Shown here: positions 43,620 to 53,275 of the stretch, one piece after another
How positions within the stretch are numbered: the first letter of the stretch is position 1
How the letters are laid out: every line of letters begins with the position of its first letter
Assembly (NCBI RefSeq): GCF_039530945.1
Contig: NZ_BAAAPC010000014.1
Span: forward strand, 1-64,000
DNA from: Nocardiopsis_C rhodophaea
Lineage (GTDB): Bacteria; Actinomycetota; Actinomycetes; Streptosporangiales; Streptosporangiaceae
Direction of reading: 5' to 3'
Length of the DNA: 64,000 bases
Notes under the pieces: model-generated
Seen by the model: the letters and a program-made list of their open reading frames with translations, nothing else
Told to the model about the DNA's origin: nothing
Databases searched by the model: none
Translations under genes and position numbers: made by a program

Positions 43620-46600
43620 ATGACGGAGACCCTGAACGAGCCGGACCAGGCCGCCCCGGTCTCGGAGCAGCACCTACCGCGCCCCGGCCGGGACCGCTGG
43701 CAGCCGCTGCGCATCGGCCTGGTCGACATGTTCTATTACGAAACAGAGGAGTTCTGGTTCCGCGACGGCCGGCTGCTGCTGCGCGGCAACAACGGCACCG
43801 GAAAGTCCAAGGTCCTCGCGCTGTCCCTGCCGTTCCTGCTCGACGGCGACCTGTCGGCGCGCCGCGTGGAGCCGGACGGCGACCCCAAGAAGCGCATGGA
43901 GTGGAACCTGCTGCTTGGCGGGGAGCACCCGCACCCCGAGCGGCTCGGCTACACGTGGATCGAGTTCGGCCGTCTCACCGAGACCGGCACGCCGGAGTTC
44001 CGCACCCTCGGTTGCGGCCTCAAGGCGGTGAGCGGCCGGGGCATCGCGCGCAGCTGGTTCTTCGTCACCCGCCAGCGCGTCGACATGGCGGACCCATCGG
44101 GGTTCCGGCTGGTCAACTCCGCCCGCACCGCGCTGACCCGCGACCGCCTCATCGAAGTACTCGGCGAGGAGGGCCGCCTCTACGACACCGCCCGCGACTA
44201 CCGCCGAGCGGTCGACGAGGAGCTTTTCGGCCTGGGCGAGGAACGCTACAAGGCCCTGGTCGACCTGCTCATCCAGCTCCGCCAGCCGCAGCTGTCCAAG
44301 CGGCCCGACGAGGCGGCGCTGTCCCGCGCGCTCACCGAGGCGCTGCCGCCGATGGACCAGGCGGTCGTGGCCGACGCCGCCGACGCGTTCCGCAGCCTCG
44401 ACGAGGAACGCGACGAGCTGGAGTCTATGGCCGACGCCGAACGGGCCGCCGCGCGCTTCCTCACCCACTACCGCTCCTACGCGCAGGTGGCCGCCTACCG
44501 TCGCGCCCGCGCTCCCCGGGAGCGCAACTCCGACTACGAGGGGCTCCGGGAGGACCTGCGCGCCGCCGAGAAACGACGCGAGGACGCGCAGCGCGCCGTC
44601 GAGGCCGCCAACGCCGAGCTCGCCGAGCAGCGCGAGCGAAGCGTCCGGCTCGACGCGGAAAAGGAGGCCCTGCGCGCCGGACCCGAAGCGCGCAGCGCCC
44701 GCGAACTGGACCAGGCCGCCGAGACCGCACGGCGCGCAGAAGAGCGCACGGTGTCGGCGGCCCGGGACGCGCAGCGGGCCGCGGGTGAGCTCACCCGCGT
44801 CGAACAGGGTGTGAGCACGGCGCAGACGCGCGCCGCCACTGCCGCCACCGCGCTTGACGGCGCACTGCGCGCGGCTGGCGAACGGGCGCAGTCCGCCGGC
44901 ATCGGGGACGACCACGGCACCGGGGTCGAAGCACGCGTCCGCGCCCTCCTGCCGGCCGATGCCGAACGCCCCTCCGAGGACGGAACCGACACTGCCCCGT
45001 CGCCGACGGGGCTGGACGCGATCCGGCGAGCCGCGGAGTCGCTCGCCGACCGCCGCGACCGCTCCGTGCGTCACGTCGAGGAGCTCCTCGACGCGCACCG
45101 AGAGGCGGAGCGTGCCCGAGGCGCGGCAGAGGAGCGGTTGACCGAAACCGAGGAACAGCTCGCGGAGCACGAGGAGCAGGTCTCCGCTGCCGACGAGGCA
45201 CTGGAGCACGCCTCCGCCGGACTTGTCGCGAGTGTGCGGGAGCACCTGGCCTTCTGCGCCGAACTACGTCCGGACGACGCCGAAGGCCTCCTCGACCTCC
45301 TCCAGGAATGGACCGACCGGCTGGATGGGCCGAACCCGGCGCGCGCCGCGGCCGAAGACGCGGCCCACCAGGTCGAGAGCGTCCTCGCTGACACGGCCGC
45401 GCGGCTGCGCGTCGAGCGCACAAGTCTCGCCTCCTCCCGCGACGCACTGCGCGCCGAACTCAATCGGCTCCGTGAGGGCGGACAGTCCGCCCCACCCCTC
45501 CCGCACACGCGCGATCCCGCCGCTCGCGACCACCGTCCCGGGGCGCCGCTGTGGAAACTGGTCGACTTCAACGACGACATCTCCGAGCCGGGGCGCGCCG
45601 GATTGGAGGCCGCGCTGGAAGCGTCGGGGCTCCTTGACGCCTGGGTGACGCCGGACGGAACGGTCGAGCACGCCGACACCCACGATGTCCTCGTCGCGCC
45701 GGACGCCCCGGTGAACGGGACGTCGCTGAGCGTGCTTCTGCACCCGGCCATCGACCCGGGCGACCCCCGGGCGTCGGCCGTAGGGCAGGCGACCGTCGCG
45801 CGGGTGCTGGCCGCCGTGGGTGCGGTCGGCACCGCGGCTGGATCGGATGGCACCAGGCCAGGTGACGATGTCCCGACCTGGGTGGCCACCACCGGGGCCT
45901 TCCGCGTCGGCGTGCTGCGCGGGCGGTGGGCCAAGGACCGCGCCGAATACCTGGGAGAAGGCGCGCGCGAAGCGGCCCGCCGGGCACGCATCGCCCAGGT
46001 CGAGGCCGAGCTCGATGCCCTCGGCGCGCAGATCGCCGACGCGGACACGGAACTGGGCCGGCTCGCCGAACGCACCCGTGTCCTCAAGCGTGAGCTCGCG
46101 GACTTCCCCCGCGACGAGGACCTGCGCGCCGCACACGCCCGCCTCACCGAGGCCCGTCGGCAGTTCGCCCGGATGCGCACGCGCCGGGACGAGCTGGCGG
46201 CCGCGGCGGCGCGGTGCGCACAGGAGGCGAGCCAGGCGCTGGACCGGCTCCATCGGGAGGCCGACGACCTCCGCCTGCCCACGGAGGCCGAAGCGCTGGG
46301 CCGCCTGCGCGCGGCGCTGGTCGACTACCGGATCGCGCTGGCGGAGCTCTGGCCCTCGGTGCGCGAGCGCCGCGAGGCCTTGGCCGACGCGGAGCAGCGT
46401 CGCGCCGACGCCGAACGGTATCGGGACCACGCCCACGAACTGGCCGAGCGGGCCGCGATCGCGGGTGAGGAGGAGGCCGCGGCCAAGGAGCACCACGAGA
46501 CCCTGCGCGCCACCGTCGGGGCCGCCGTGGCCGAACTCCAGCGGCGATTGGAGGAGAACGACGCCCAGCGGCGGGAGTGTCGGCATCTGCAGGACGAGGC

Positions 46601-47906
46601 ACAGCAGAGCCACAGCGCGGCGATCGAGGCGCGCGGACGCGCGGAGGGCCGCATCGACCAGCTGCGGACCGACATCGACGCTGCTGCGGCGGCCCGCACC
46701 GAGGCGATCAGCGCCCTGCGCCGATTTACCGCCACCGGGCTGCTCGGCGTCGCCCTCCCCGACCTGGAGACACCCCCGGTGGACGAGGAGTGGGCGGCGC
46801 GACCGGCCGTCGAGCTGGCCCGCGCGATCGACGGACGCCTGGCCGGGACAGACGACTCGGACAAGTCCTGGGAGCGGGTGCAGAAGCGGCTGTCGGAGGA
46901 GTTGAACACCCTGCGCGACACCCTCTCCGAACGCGGCCACCAGGCCATCGCTCAGTCACTGGAGGACGGCATGGTCGTGCGGGTGGTCTTCCAGGGGCGG
47001 GAGCGCGAGGTGCCCGAGCTCGCCGACGCGCTCGCCCGGGAGGTGGAGGAGCGCAAGCGGATCCTCTCCGCCCGCGAACGCGAGATCCTGGAGAACCACC
47101 TCATCACCGAGGTCGCCGGGACGCTGCAAGAGCTCATCGTCGCGGCGGAGCGGCAGGTCGCCACCATGAACGCGGAGCTCAACGACCGCCCGACCAGCAC
47201 CGGCATGCTGCTTCGGCTCGTGTGGCGCCCGTCGAAGAAGAACGCCCCGCCGGGGCTGGAGGCCGCCACCGCGCGGCTGCGCCAGGACCGGGAGGCGTGG
47301 GCGCCGGAGGACCGCGAAGCCATGGGGGAGTTCCTGCAGGCCCAAATCGACCGGGTCCGCTCCGGTGACCAGAGCGGCGGCACCTGGCTGGAACACCTCA
47401 CGGCGGCGCTCGACTACCGGTCGTGGCACGAGTTCGGCGTGGAGCGCCACCAGCACGGGCGGTGGCACGCCGCGACCGGACCGGCTTCCGGCGGCGAGCG
47501 GGTGCTCTCGATGTCCGTCCCGCTGTTCGCTGCGGCGTCCTCCCACTACGCCAGCGCGGGAAACCCGCACGCGCCCCGGCTGATCACCCTCGACGAGGCG
47601 TTCGCCGGGGTGGACGACGATGCCCGCGCCAAGTGCCTGGGGCTGCTCGCCTCCTTCGACCTCGATGTGGTCATGACCAGTGAGCGGGAGTGGGGGTGCT
47701 ACCCGGAGGTTCCGGGACTGTCCATCGCCCAGCTGTCGCGGGTGGACGACATCGCGGCAGTGCTCGTCACGCGGTGGGAGTGGGACGGTCGGCGCCGGAC
47801 GCGCGCCGAGGACCCGGAATCGTCACTCGACGCTGTAGTGGGCGGGGCCAAGGGAGCTCCCGCGCCCAGCAGTCCCGATGACAGCCAAGCGGTGCTGTGG
47901 CCATGA
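43620..47906 (+). CDS. jetC: Wadjet type III JetC, SMC-like ATPase (TIGR02680)
   Basis: 1428 residues. Walker A is G-N-N-G-T-G-K-S at 56-63. Two long coiled-coil stretches rich in Ala, Arg and Glu (about 280-560 and 760-1090) flank a hinge-like globular region containing P-L-W-K-L-V-D-F-N-D. Near the C-terminus lie the ABC signature S-G-G-E-R-V-L-S-M-S (about 1289) and Walker B L-I-T-L-D-E-A-F-A-G-V-D-D (about 1322). This is the SMC/MksB-like motor that extrudes plasmid DNA loops in Wadjet. ATG follows GAGGAGCAGGGGCG. Overlaps jetD by 4 bp. Confidence 0.93.
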   Translation: MTETLNEPDQAAPVSEQHLPRPGRDRWQPLRIGLVDMFYYETEEFWFRDGRLLLRGNNGTGKSKVLALSLPFLLDGDLSARRVEPDGDPKKRMEWNLLLGGEHPHPERLGYTWIEFGRLTETGTPEFRTLGCGLKAVSGRGIARSWFFVTRQRVDMADPSGFRLVNSARTALTRDRLIEVLGEEGRLYDTARDYRRAVDEELFGLGEERYKALVDLLIQLRQPQLSKRPDEAALSRALTEALPPMDQAVVADAADAFRSLDEERDELESMADAERAAARFLTHYRSYAQVAAYRRARAPRERNSDYEGLREDLRAAEKRREDAQRAVEAANAELAEQRERSVRLDAEKEALRAGPEARSARELDQAAETARRAEERTVSAARDAQRAAGELTRVEQGVSTAQTRAATAATALDGALRAAGERAQSAGIGDDHGTGVEARVRALLPADAERPSEDGTDTAPSPTGLDAIRRAAESLADRRDRSVRHVEELLDAHREAERARGAAEERLTETEEQLAEHEEQVSAADEALEHASAGLVASVREHLAFCAELRPDDAEGLLDLLQEWTDRLDGPNPARAAAEDAAHQVESVLADTAARLRVERTSLASSRDALRAELNRLREGGQSAPPLPHTRDPAARDHRPGAPLWKLVDFNDDISEPGRAGLEAALEASGLLDAWVTPDGTVEHADTHDVLVAPDAPVNGTSLSVLLHPAIDPGDPRASAVGQATVARVLAAVGAVGTAAGSDGTRPGDDVPTWVATTGAFRVGVLRGRWAKDRAEYLGEGAREAARRARIAQVEAELDALGAQIADADTELGRLAERTRVLKRELADFPRDEDLRAAHARLTEARRQFARMRTRRDELAAAAARCAQEASQALDRLHREADDLRLPTEAEALGRLRAALVDYRIALAELWPSVRERREALADAEQRRADAERYRDHAHELAERAAIAGEEEAAAKEHHETLRATVGAAVAELQRRLEENDAQRRECRHLQDEAQQSHSAAIEARGRAEGRIDQLRTDIDAAAAARTEAISALRRFTATGLLGVALPDLETPPVDEEWAARPAVELARAIDGRLAGTDDSDKSWERVQKRLSEELNTLRDTLSERGHQAIAQSLEDGMVVRVVFQGREREVPELADALAREVEERKRILSAREREILENHLITEVAGTLQELIVAAERQVATMNAELNDRPTSTGMLLRLVWRPSKKNAPPGLEAATARLRQDREAWAPEDREAMGEFLQAQIDRVRSGDQSGGTWLEHLTAALDYRSWHEFGVERHQHGRWHAATGPASGGERVLSMSVPLFAAASSHYASAGNPHAPRLITLDEAFAGVDDDARAKCLGLLASFDLDVVMTSEREWGCYPEVPGLSIAQLSRVDDIAAVLVTRWEWDGRRRTRAEDPESSLDAVVGGAKGAPAPSSPDDSQAVLWP

Positions 47907-49189
47907 CGCGGTCGACCCCCGGTAACGGTCCCCCGGCCGCTGACATCGACCACGCACGACTCGACCGGCTGCTGGGCCACCCCGACCTGCGCTGGCTGGT
48001 GGACCGTGTTCGCCTCCGCCTGGAGCGAGGAGAAGAGCCCGCCGGCGTCGTCACGCTCACCTCGGCCACCCCCGACCAGCGCGCCGCCGCCCAGCGGCTG
48101 CTGGGCCGACAGCAGAAGCCGGGCCGCTCGCTGCGCGTCTCCCTCGACGCGGTGGACGAGGTCCTGCGGCGGTCCCGGATCAGCCCGGACGGGTTGGTGG
48201 CGGCGGTCGAAGCCCTGACCGGTCCGATCGAGGTGCGCTCCGAAGCCGAAGAAGCCGAGGAACGAGCATGGCAGCAGGCGTTCACCCCATTGGCCAAAGC
48301 CTGCGAGCCGCGCCCCGAACTGGCCTCGTGGTACCAGGAGTCGCGCTCCTCGGGCCTGGTCCGCCGCCTGCTCGGCGACGCTCAGGCGGCCGCCCCTGAC
48401 CTGGCCGTCCTCGCCGAGGTCGTCACCGCGCTCCCCGCCGAGGGCGTCGGCCTGGGCACCTTCGCCGCCCGGGTCTGCGGCGACGCCCACGCCCTCGACG
48501 ACGGCCGCCCCCTGGCCACCCTCGCCCTGGGAGCCGCCCGCGCGCTGACGGGAACACCAGCGGGAAGCGGCGCCGAATGGCGGCGCGAGGCATGGGCCGC
48601 GGTCGGCCTGCTGAAGGACGACCTGTCGACCACCGCCCTGACCCTTGGCTTCCCCGGCGACACAGCCACCTCCACTGGCCGCGCCCTGGCCGCCCTGCAC
48701 GAGGCAGGCCAGCCAGCGGTACTCACCCTCCGCCAACTCGCGAACGACCCGATCCGGCCTCTGCCCAGTGGGACCCTCGTCCACATCTGCGAAAACCCGG
48801 CCGTAGTCGCCGCGGTGGCCGACCACCTCGGCTCGTCCTGCCCACCCCTCGTCTGCACCCAAGGCCAACCCAGCGCCGCGGCCGTTGCACTCCTCCGCCT
48901 CCTCGCGGACAACGGAGCCGACCTCCGCTACCACGGCGACTTCGACTGGGGCGGCATCCGCATCGCCAACACCCTGCTCCGCCGTGTCCCTTGGCGCCCG
49001 TGGCGCTTCTCCGCGGCCGACTACCAGGTAGCTGCCACCGCGAACCACGGCAGCCCATTGACCGGCACGCCCACACAGGCCGACTGGGACCCCGAGCTGG
49101 CCACTGCCCTCCACGAGACCGGCGTCCGTATCGAGGAAGAGACCGTTCTCGACCGCCTGCTCAACGACCTGAGCGCGTTGCGCCGCTAA
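47903..49189 (+). CDS. jetD: Wadjet type III JetD, Toprim-domain nuclease (TIGR02679/DUF2399)
   Basis: 428 residues. The C-terminal Toprim domain shows the catalytic Glu in V-H-I-C-E-N-P-A-V near 293-301 and the D-x-D in Y-H-G-D-F-D-W-G-G near 346. The N-terminal half is DUF2399/TIGR02679-like, beginning L-D-R-L-L-G-H-P-D-L-R-W-L. In Wadjet systems JetD cleaves DNA trapped by the SMC complex. ATG at 47903 overlaps the jetC stop; a GTG two codons earlier also exists. All catalytic residues appear intact, so the cassette should be functional. Confidence 0.92.
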   Translation: MTRSTPGNGPPAADIDHARLDRLLGHPDLRWLVDRVRLRLERGEEPAGVVTLTSATPDQRAAAQRLLGRQQKPGRSLRVSLDAVDEVLRRSRISPDGLVAAVEALTGPIEVRSEAEEAEERAWQQAFTPLAKACEPRPELASWYQESRSSGLVRRLLGDAQAAAPDLAVLAEVVTALPAEGVGLGTFAARVCGDAHALDDGRPLATLALGAARALTGTPAGSGAEWRREAWAAVGLLKDDLSTTALTLGFPGDTATSTGRALAALHEAGQPAVLTLRQLANDPIRPLPSGTLVHICENPAVVAAVADHLGSSCPPLVCTQGQPSAAAVALLRLLADNGADLRYHGDFDWGGIRIANTLLRRVPWRPWRFSAADYQVAATANHGSPLTGTPTQADWDPELATALHETGVRIEEETVLDRLLNDLSALRR

Positions 49190-49585
49190 ACGCCCATCGT
49201 CCTCCCCGCGCCTTGGGCACAAACGACAGATCCGTCTGTGGGGCCTGTGCTGCGAGATGGGTGTCTGGCCGCTCCGGCGGGCACCCGCTGCCGGTCGGGG
49301 CCCCGCTTGGGCGGTGCGCTGAGACCAGGCCGCCACCTCCGACCCCGCCACTTGGCGGGAGTGGGAGCGCCACTCGGCGGGGATGGGATCCTCCCCGCGG
49401 ACGATGAATCGTAGGCGTGGATTCGAAAGGATGATCGAGTTGCGTCGTCCGGGGCGCGGCGTGCCTCGACCGGAGTCCCATAGGACCGCTGCCCCCGATT
49501 TTTCAGCACGCGACCGATCTTCTTTCCGGTGAAGCCTACCGAGCAAGGAACTGCGTGCCAGTCTCTCGAATCCCCCCATGTCCGC
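49190..49585. other. Intergenic region after jetD
   Basis: About 395 bp. No gene, hairpin or recognisable element that I can support; open frames here are short. Confidence 0.45.
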
Positions 49586-49801
49586 ATGTCCACCGTTGCC
49601 ACCGCGAGCCTCGTCGCCCTGGGCCTCGCCACCGCTCCGGCGGCGGTCGCCAACGCCACGGCGGATCCCCGCCCGATTTTCAAGGGCACCTGGAACCTGG
49701 AGAGCTGGCGGCCCAACGTCGGACTGGCGAAGACCATGGCCAAGAAGTGCAACCCGTACGCGGAGATCACCTGTGAGCAGTCTGGAGACGGCGATGAATG
49801 A
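49586..49801 (+). CDS. Small predicted secreted peptide
   Basis: 71 residues. The first 24 residues are hydrophobic and Ala-rich, ending A-V-A-N-A-T-A, which looks like a short signal peptide. The mature part is about 45 residues and reads F-K-G-T-W-N-L-E-S-W-R-P, with two Cys (C-N-P-Y-A-E-I-T-C) that could form a disulfide. It overlaps the next gene by 8 bp. No family recognised. ATG at 49586 chosen so that the signal is N-terminal; an upstream ATG at 49529 is in frame. Confidence 0.5.
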   Translation: MSTVATASLVALGLATAPAAVANATADPRPIFKGTWNLESWRPNVGLAKTMAKKCNPYAEITCEQSGDGDE

Positions 49802-50045
49802 CAGACCATCGGGAAGCGCTCCCAAGGCGCTGCTGAGTGCCGCTCTCGGCCTCGTCGGCGTGGCGCTGTTTGCGGTGGCCCTGGTGTACGCCTACTCCGC
49901 GGGCGTCGCGGCGGACGAGAGCGACGGCGATAACACCATCACCGCTTTGGAAGCCATCGGCTTCCTCGGCGGCGTCGGCGTGGGGCTGGCCCTCATCTGC
50001 GTATCCATCGTCGTCCTGCTGCGCACGCGCTCGAAGCGTAGCTGA
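49794..50045 (+). CDS. Small two-TM membrane protein
   Basis: 83 residues with hydrophobic segments near 12-34 and 54-76 and an acidic loop (D-E-S-D-G-D-N) between them; basic C-terminal tail R-T-R-S-K-R-S. ATG follows CTGGAGACG and overlaps the peptide gene upstream, so the two are probably translated together. Function unknown. Convergent with secA2. Confidence 0.55.
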   Translation: MNDRPSGSAPKALLSAALGLVGVALFAVALVYAYSAGVAADESDGDNTITALEAIGFLGGVGVGLALICVSIVVLLRTRSKRS

Positions 50046-50126
50046 ACGATCGGGAGCCCGGTCCCGCCAGCTGGGGTCGGCGCGGTCGAGGTGGATGGTC
50101 GGGTCGTCCGAGAGGCAGCCGACTTA

Positions 50127-52472
50127 CTAGTCCTTGCCGCGGATGGAGTAGCGGATGATCGAACCGAGGAACTCCAGGAAGCGCTCCTCCGGGTCTCCAA
50201 ATGGGTTGTCGTGGACCATGTAGGTCCAGGTGGAGGTCGGCCGGTTCAGGCCCGCCGCGTCGGTGTCCAGGCCGTCGGCGATGATCTTGGCCTTGTCGAA
50301 TGTCGCGGCGGCGCGTTCGCGGACGTCGTCGAAGAACGGTCGGAACTGCGCGACGGCTTCGCGGTGGAAGGCGTTCAAGGGGCTCTCGCGTCCGAGTGCG
50401 CGCAGATGGATGCCCTCGCGCATGGCACTGAGGTAGTCGAGGTGTTCCGACCAGCGCTGATCGAGGTGGAACAGGAAGATCACCCGCGATGCCTTGTCCA
50501 GGACCACCTCCCCGACCTCGTCCACGAGGCTCGAGAAGCGCTCCGCGCGCAGCTCGGCGAGCTGGTTCGCCGCAGCCGGGCCGAGCATGATCTCGTCGCG
50601 GTGGGCGAGGACCTCGTCCCGCTGGATCTGTAGGAGCTGGTTGTAGCGCCACGTCGTGCGATGGATGTCCAGGTGCGCGCCCTCGGCCACCCGCTGAGCG
50701 TGCTCGGCGGTGAACTTCGTGCGGCGGTCGTCCAGTCGGCCGTTGGCGGCACTGCGCGGCGGGCGCCGCAGGTCCGGGACGTTGCGCGTGATCAGCTCGT
50801 CGTCGAGGCTGAGGAAGAACACCGAGCTCCCGGGGTCCCCCTGACGGCCCGCCCTGCCCCGGAGCTGATCGTCAAGGCGGCGTGTGTAGTAGCGGCTCGA
50901 CCCGACCACGTGCAGGCCGCCCACTCCCGCTACCCGGTCATGGTCGGCTCCGTCGGCTCCGCCAAGTCGGATGTCCGTGCCCCGACCCGCCATCTGGGTG
51001 GAGACCGTGACAGCGCCGAACGTTCCGGCCTCGGCGATGATGCGCGCTTCCTCCGCGTCGTTCTTTGCGTTGAGCACGGTCGGGCGTATCCCCTCCCTAC
51101 GGAGCAGGGCGGCCAGGCGCTCCGACTCGGCGATGTCCATCGTGCCGATCAGAACGGGACGGCCGCTCGCGTGGACCTCGGCCACGTGCTCGACGAGTGC
51201 TTCTTCCTTGTCGGTGGTGGTGGCGTAAACGCGGTCGGGCTGGTCATCGCGTATGCAGGGCCGGTTGGTCGGCACCTTGCCGACCTCCAGTCGGTAGAAC
51301 TCGCGCAGCTGCTCGCACGCGGCCATCGCCGTCCCCGACATCCCACAGACCCGCTCGTAGCGCCCGACGAGGGCCTGGATCAGCATCCAGTCAAGGACCT
51401 CGGCCCCGCCAGTCGAGGCGACCCGCTCTTTGGCCTCGACGGCAGCGTGGAGGCCGTCGGGCCAGCGCTGGCGCAGCGCCACCCGCCCCCGTGACGCACT
51501 GACCAGCTGGACAGCCCCGTCACGGACGATGTAGTCGACGTCGGGGCGGAGTAGGGCGTGGGCGTAGAGGGCGACGTTGACGCGGGACAGGGTGTCGGCG
51601 TGGGCGTCCGTGTACAAGTCGAGGTCGCCCAGCTCCTCCTCTACGCGCTCCAGGCCTGCGTCGGTCAGGTTCACCACCACGCCGTCCTCGCCGACCTCGT
51701 AGTGCAGGTCGGGGGTGAGGCCAGCGACGATACGGGCGATCAGGGTGTCGCCGTCGTCCTCCTCGCCAGCGGCACCGGCCAGGACCAGCGGTACGCGGGC
51801 CTCGTCGACGAGCACGGCATCGGCTTCGTCGACGATGGCCACGTCGGGCCGCGGCTGGACGATCTGCGCCGTGTCCTCGCGCAGCCGGTCACGCAGTACG
51901 TCGAAGCCGAACTCGCTCACCGATCCGTAGACGACGTCGCGCGAGTAGGCATCGCGGCGCTCGGACCATGAGGAGTCCTGGGCAACCCAGGAGACCGAGA
52001 CCCCCAGGATCTCGAAAACCGGACGCATCCATTCGGCGTCGCGCCGGGCGAGGTAGTCGTTGACCGACATCACGTGTACGCGGTGGCCGCGCAGCGCGTA
52101 TCCGGCCGCGGTCATCGCCCCGACGAGGGTTTTGCCCTCGCCGGTGGCCATCTCCACGACGTGCCCGGAGAGCATCCCCAGGGCACCGAGGAGCTGCACA
52201 TCAAATGCCCGCTCGCCGAGCGCGCGCCGGGCCGCTTCGCGTCCCAGGGCGCATAGTTCCGTAGGGTCGGGATCGGTCCCGTCGAGCGAGGCCGCACGGA
52301 TCACCTCGGCACGGCGCCGGAGCTCGTCGTCGCGCAACTCCCGCATCCGCGGTTCGAGACCACTCGCGGCCTTGACGACGTGCTGGAACCGGCCCATGTC
52401 GACGTGACCAGGCCGGTCCAATAGCCGCATCACGCGCTCGTGTAGGTCGAAAAAGGCCACCACATCCTCCAC
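50127..52472 (-). CDS. secA2: Accessory preprotein translocase ATPase SecA2
   Basis: 781 residues. Resembles mycobacterial SecA2 rather than the housekeeping SecA. Seen: F-D-V-Q-L-L-G-A-L, Walker A E-M-A-T-G-E-G-K-T near 110, D-E-A-D box, V-C-G-M-S-G-T-A, T-Q-M-A-G-R-G-T-D-I-R-L-G-G and Q-L-R-G-R-A-G-R-Q-G-D-P-G-S-S. It ends with R-P-T-S-T-W-T-Y-M-V-H-D-N-P-F, and lacks the zinc-binding tail of SecA1. In mycobacteria SecA2 exports a small subset of proteins. GTG 52472 is the outermost start; GTGs at 52463 or 52460 lie nearer a GGAGG. Lone gene. Confidence 0.93.
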   Translation of the reverse strand: MEDVVAFFDLHERVMRLLDRPGHVDMGRFQHVVKAASGLEPRMRELRDDELRRRAEVIRAASLDGTDPDPTELCALGREAARRALGERAFDVQLLGALGMLSGHVVEMATGEGKTLVGAMTAAGYALRGHRVHVMSVNDYLARRDAEWMRPVFEILGVSVSWVAQDSSWSERRDAYSRDVVYGSVSEFGFDVLRDRLREDTAQIVQPRPDVAIVDEADAVLVDEARVPLVLAGAAGEEDDGDTLIARIVAGLTPDLHYEVGEDGVVVNLTDAGLERVEEELGDLDLYTDAHADTLSRVNVALYAHALLRPDVDYIVRDGAVQLVSASRGRVALRQRWPDGLHAAVEAKERVASTGGAEVLDWMLIQALVGRYERVCGMSGTAMAACEQLREFYRLEVGKVPTNRPCIRDDQPDRVYATTTDKEEALVEHVAEVHASGRPVLIGTMDIAESERLAALLRREGIRPTVLNAKNDAEEARIIAEAGTFGAVTVSTQMAGRGTDIRLGGADGADHDRVAGVGGLHVVGSSRYYTRRLDDQLRGRAGRQGDPGSSVFFLSLDDELITRNVPDLRRPPRSAANGRLDDRRTKFTAEHAQRVAEGAHLDIHRTTWRYNQLLQIQRDEVLAHRDEIMLGPAAANQLAELRAERFSSLVDEVGEVVLDKASRVIFLFHLDQRWSEHLDYLSAMREGIHLRALGRESPLNAFHREAVAQFRPFFDDVRERAAATFDKAKIIADGLDTDAAGLNRPTSTWTYMVHDNPFGDPEERFLEFLGSIIRYSIRGKD

Positions 52473-52536
52473 CAGCAGAAAGCAGGACGACTGGGTGAAA
52501 CCCAGGCGGGAGGAACTCGGCTCCTCATGCTAGAGG

Positions 52537-52615
52537 GACGCTCCTGGCCCTTTCAGTTGGGGATCGCGAACTACCGCACGGTCGCTTATCCCCAACTGAA
52601 AGGGCCAGGAGCGTC
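52537..52615. repeat. 28-bp perfect inverted repeat upstream of secA2
   Basis: Positions 52537-52564 and 52588-52615 are exact reverse complements, with a 23-nt loop. It lies about 65 bp upstream of secA2 and 160 bp beyond the leftward gene ending at 52777. It could be that gene's terminator, but it is far longer than usual; it may be a mobile-element end or a regulatory cruciform. Confidence 0.85.
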
Positions 52616-52776
52616 TTGCTGCTGACAGCCCTTTGCACCTCCCAGACTTTGGGCGGGGGTGCAGGCCCGGCCTTGTAGGCCGTGTCCTGCGGGAACGGGT
52701 GCCCGGCCCCCTCCACCGGGCCCCCGCTGTGTGCCGCGTCCCGGTAGGCCCCTCTCCTTCCAGGACGCGGCGTTCC

Positions 52777-53127
52777 TCATTGGTTTATGCGGGGAAGCGG
52801 AGAGCCCACCGCTGGGGTGCCATCTGGTCTCTCGCTCCAACAGTGTCCGGAAGCGTCCATGTGCCTTCCGGTATGGCCGTCAGGCCGGATGCACATGAGT
52901 GGCTGCCGTGGCGCGAGCCCCAGCCGCTGACGGGGGTGCACGTCTGCAGGGAGACTCTGCTCGCAGGCGTCGCCGAGCCAGTCGGTGGCCCGGGCGAGGA
53001 TCGCGAGCGAGGTGTCACGGGCAGCGGAGAACCAATAGGAGCGGTCCTGCGTCGCCTCGACAATCCGGTCAGCGAGTTCCCGCAGGCAGCGGGCCTCATC
53101 AGGGGTGAGCTCGAGCACGGGGCGCAC
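52777..53127 (-). CDS. Conserved-looking hypothetical protein with Cys/His motif
   Basis: 116 residues, GTG start. Coding-like codon use throughout. Helical N-terminus (L-E-L-T-P-D-E-A-R-C-L-R-E-L) and a C-terminal C-I-R-P-D-G-H-T-G-R-H-M-D-A-S-G-H-C-W that could bind a metal. Family not recognised. Leftward, upstream of secA2. Confidence 0.55.
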   Translation of the reverse strand: MRPVLELTPDEARCLRELADRIVEATQDRSYWFSAARDTSLAILARATDWLGDACEQSLPADVHPRQRLGLAPRQPLMCIRPDGHTGRHMDASGHCWSERPDGTPAVGSPLPRINQ

Positions 53128-53275
53128 CCCCTGATGCGCGGCTTCGTACAGCGGGATCCGCGTCGGGGCTGCGACTGGGGGAGCGGTTACAGTTCATGAC
53201 GTGACCTCGTTTCGTCAGAGTTCGGGGTTGCTGTTGCTCTGTCGGGTGTGGGCGCACCCGGCAGAGCCCTCGATG

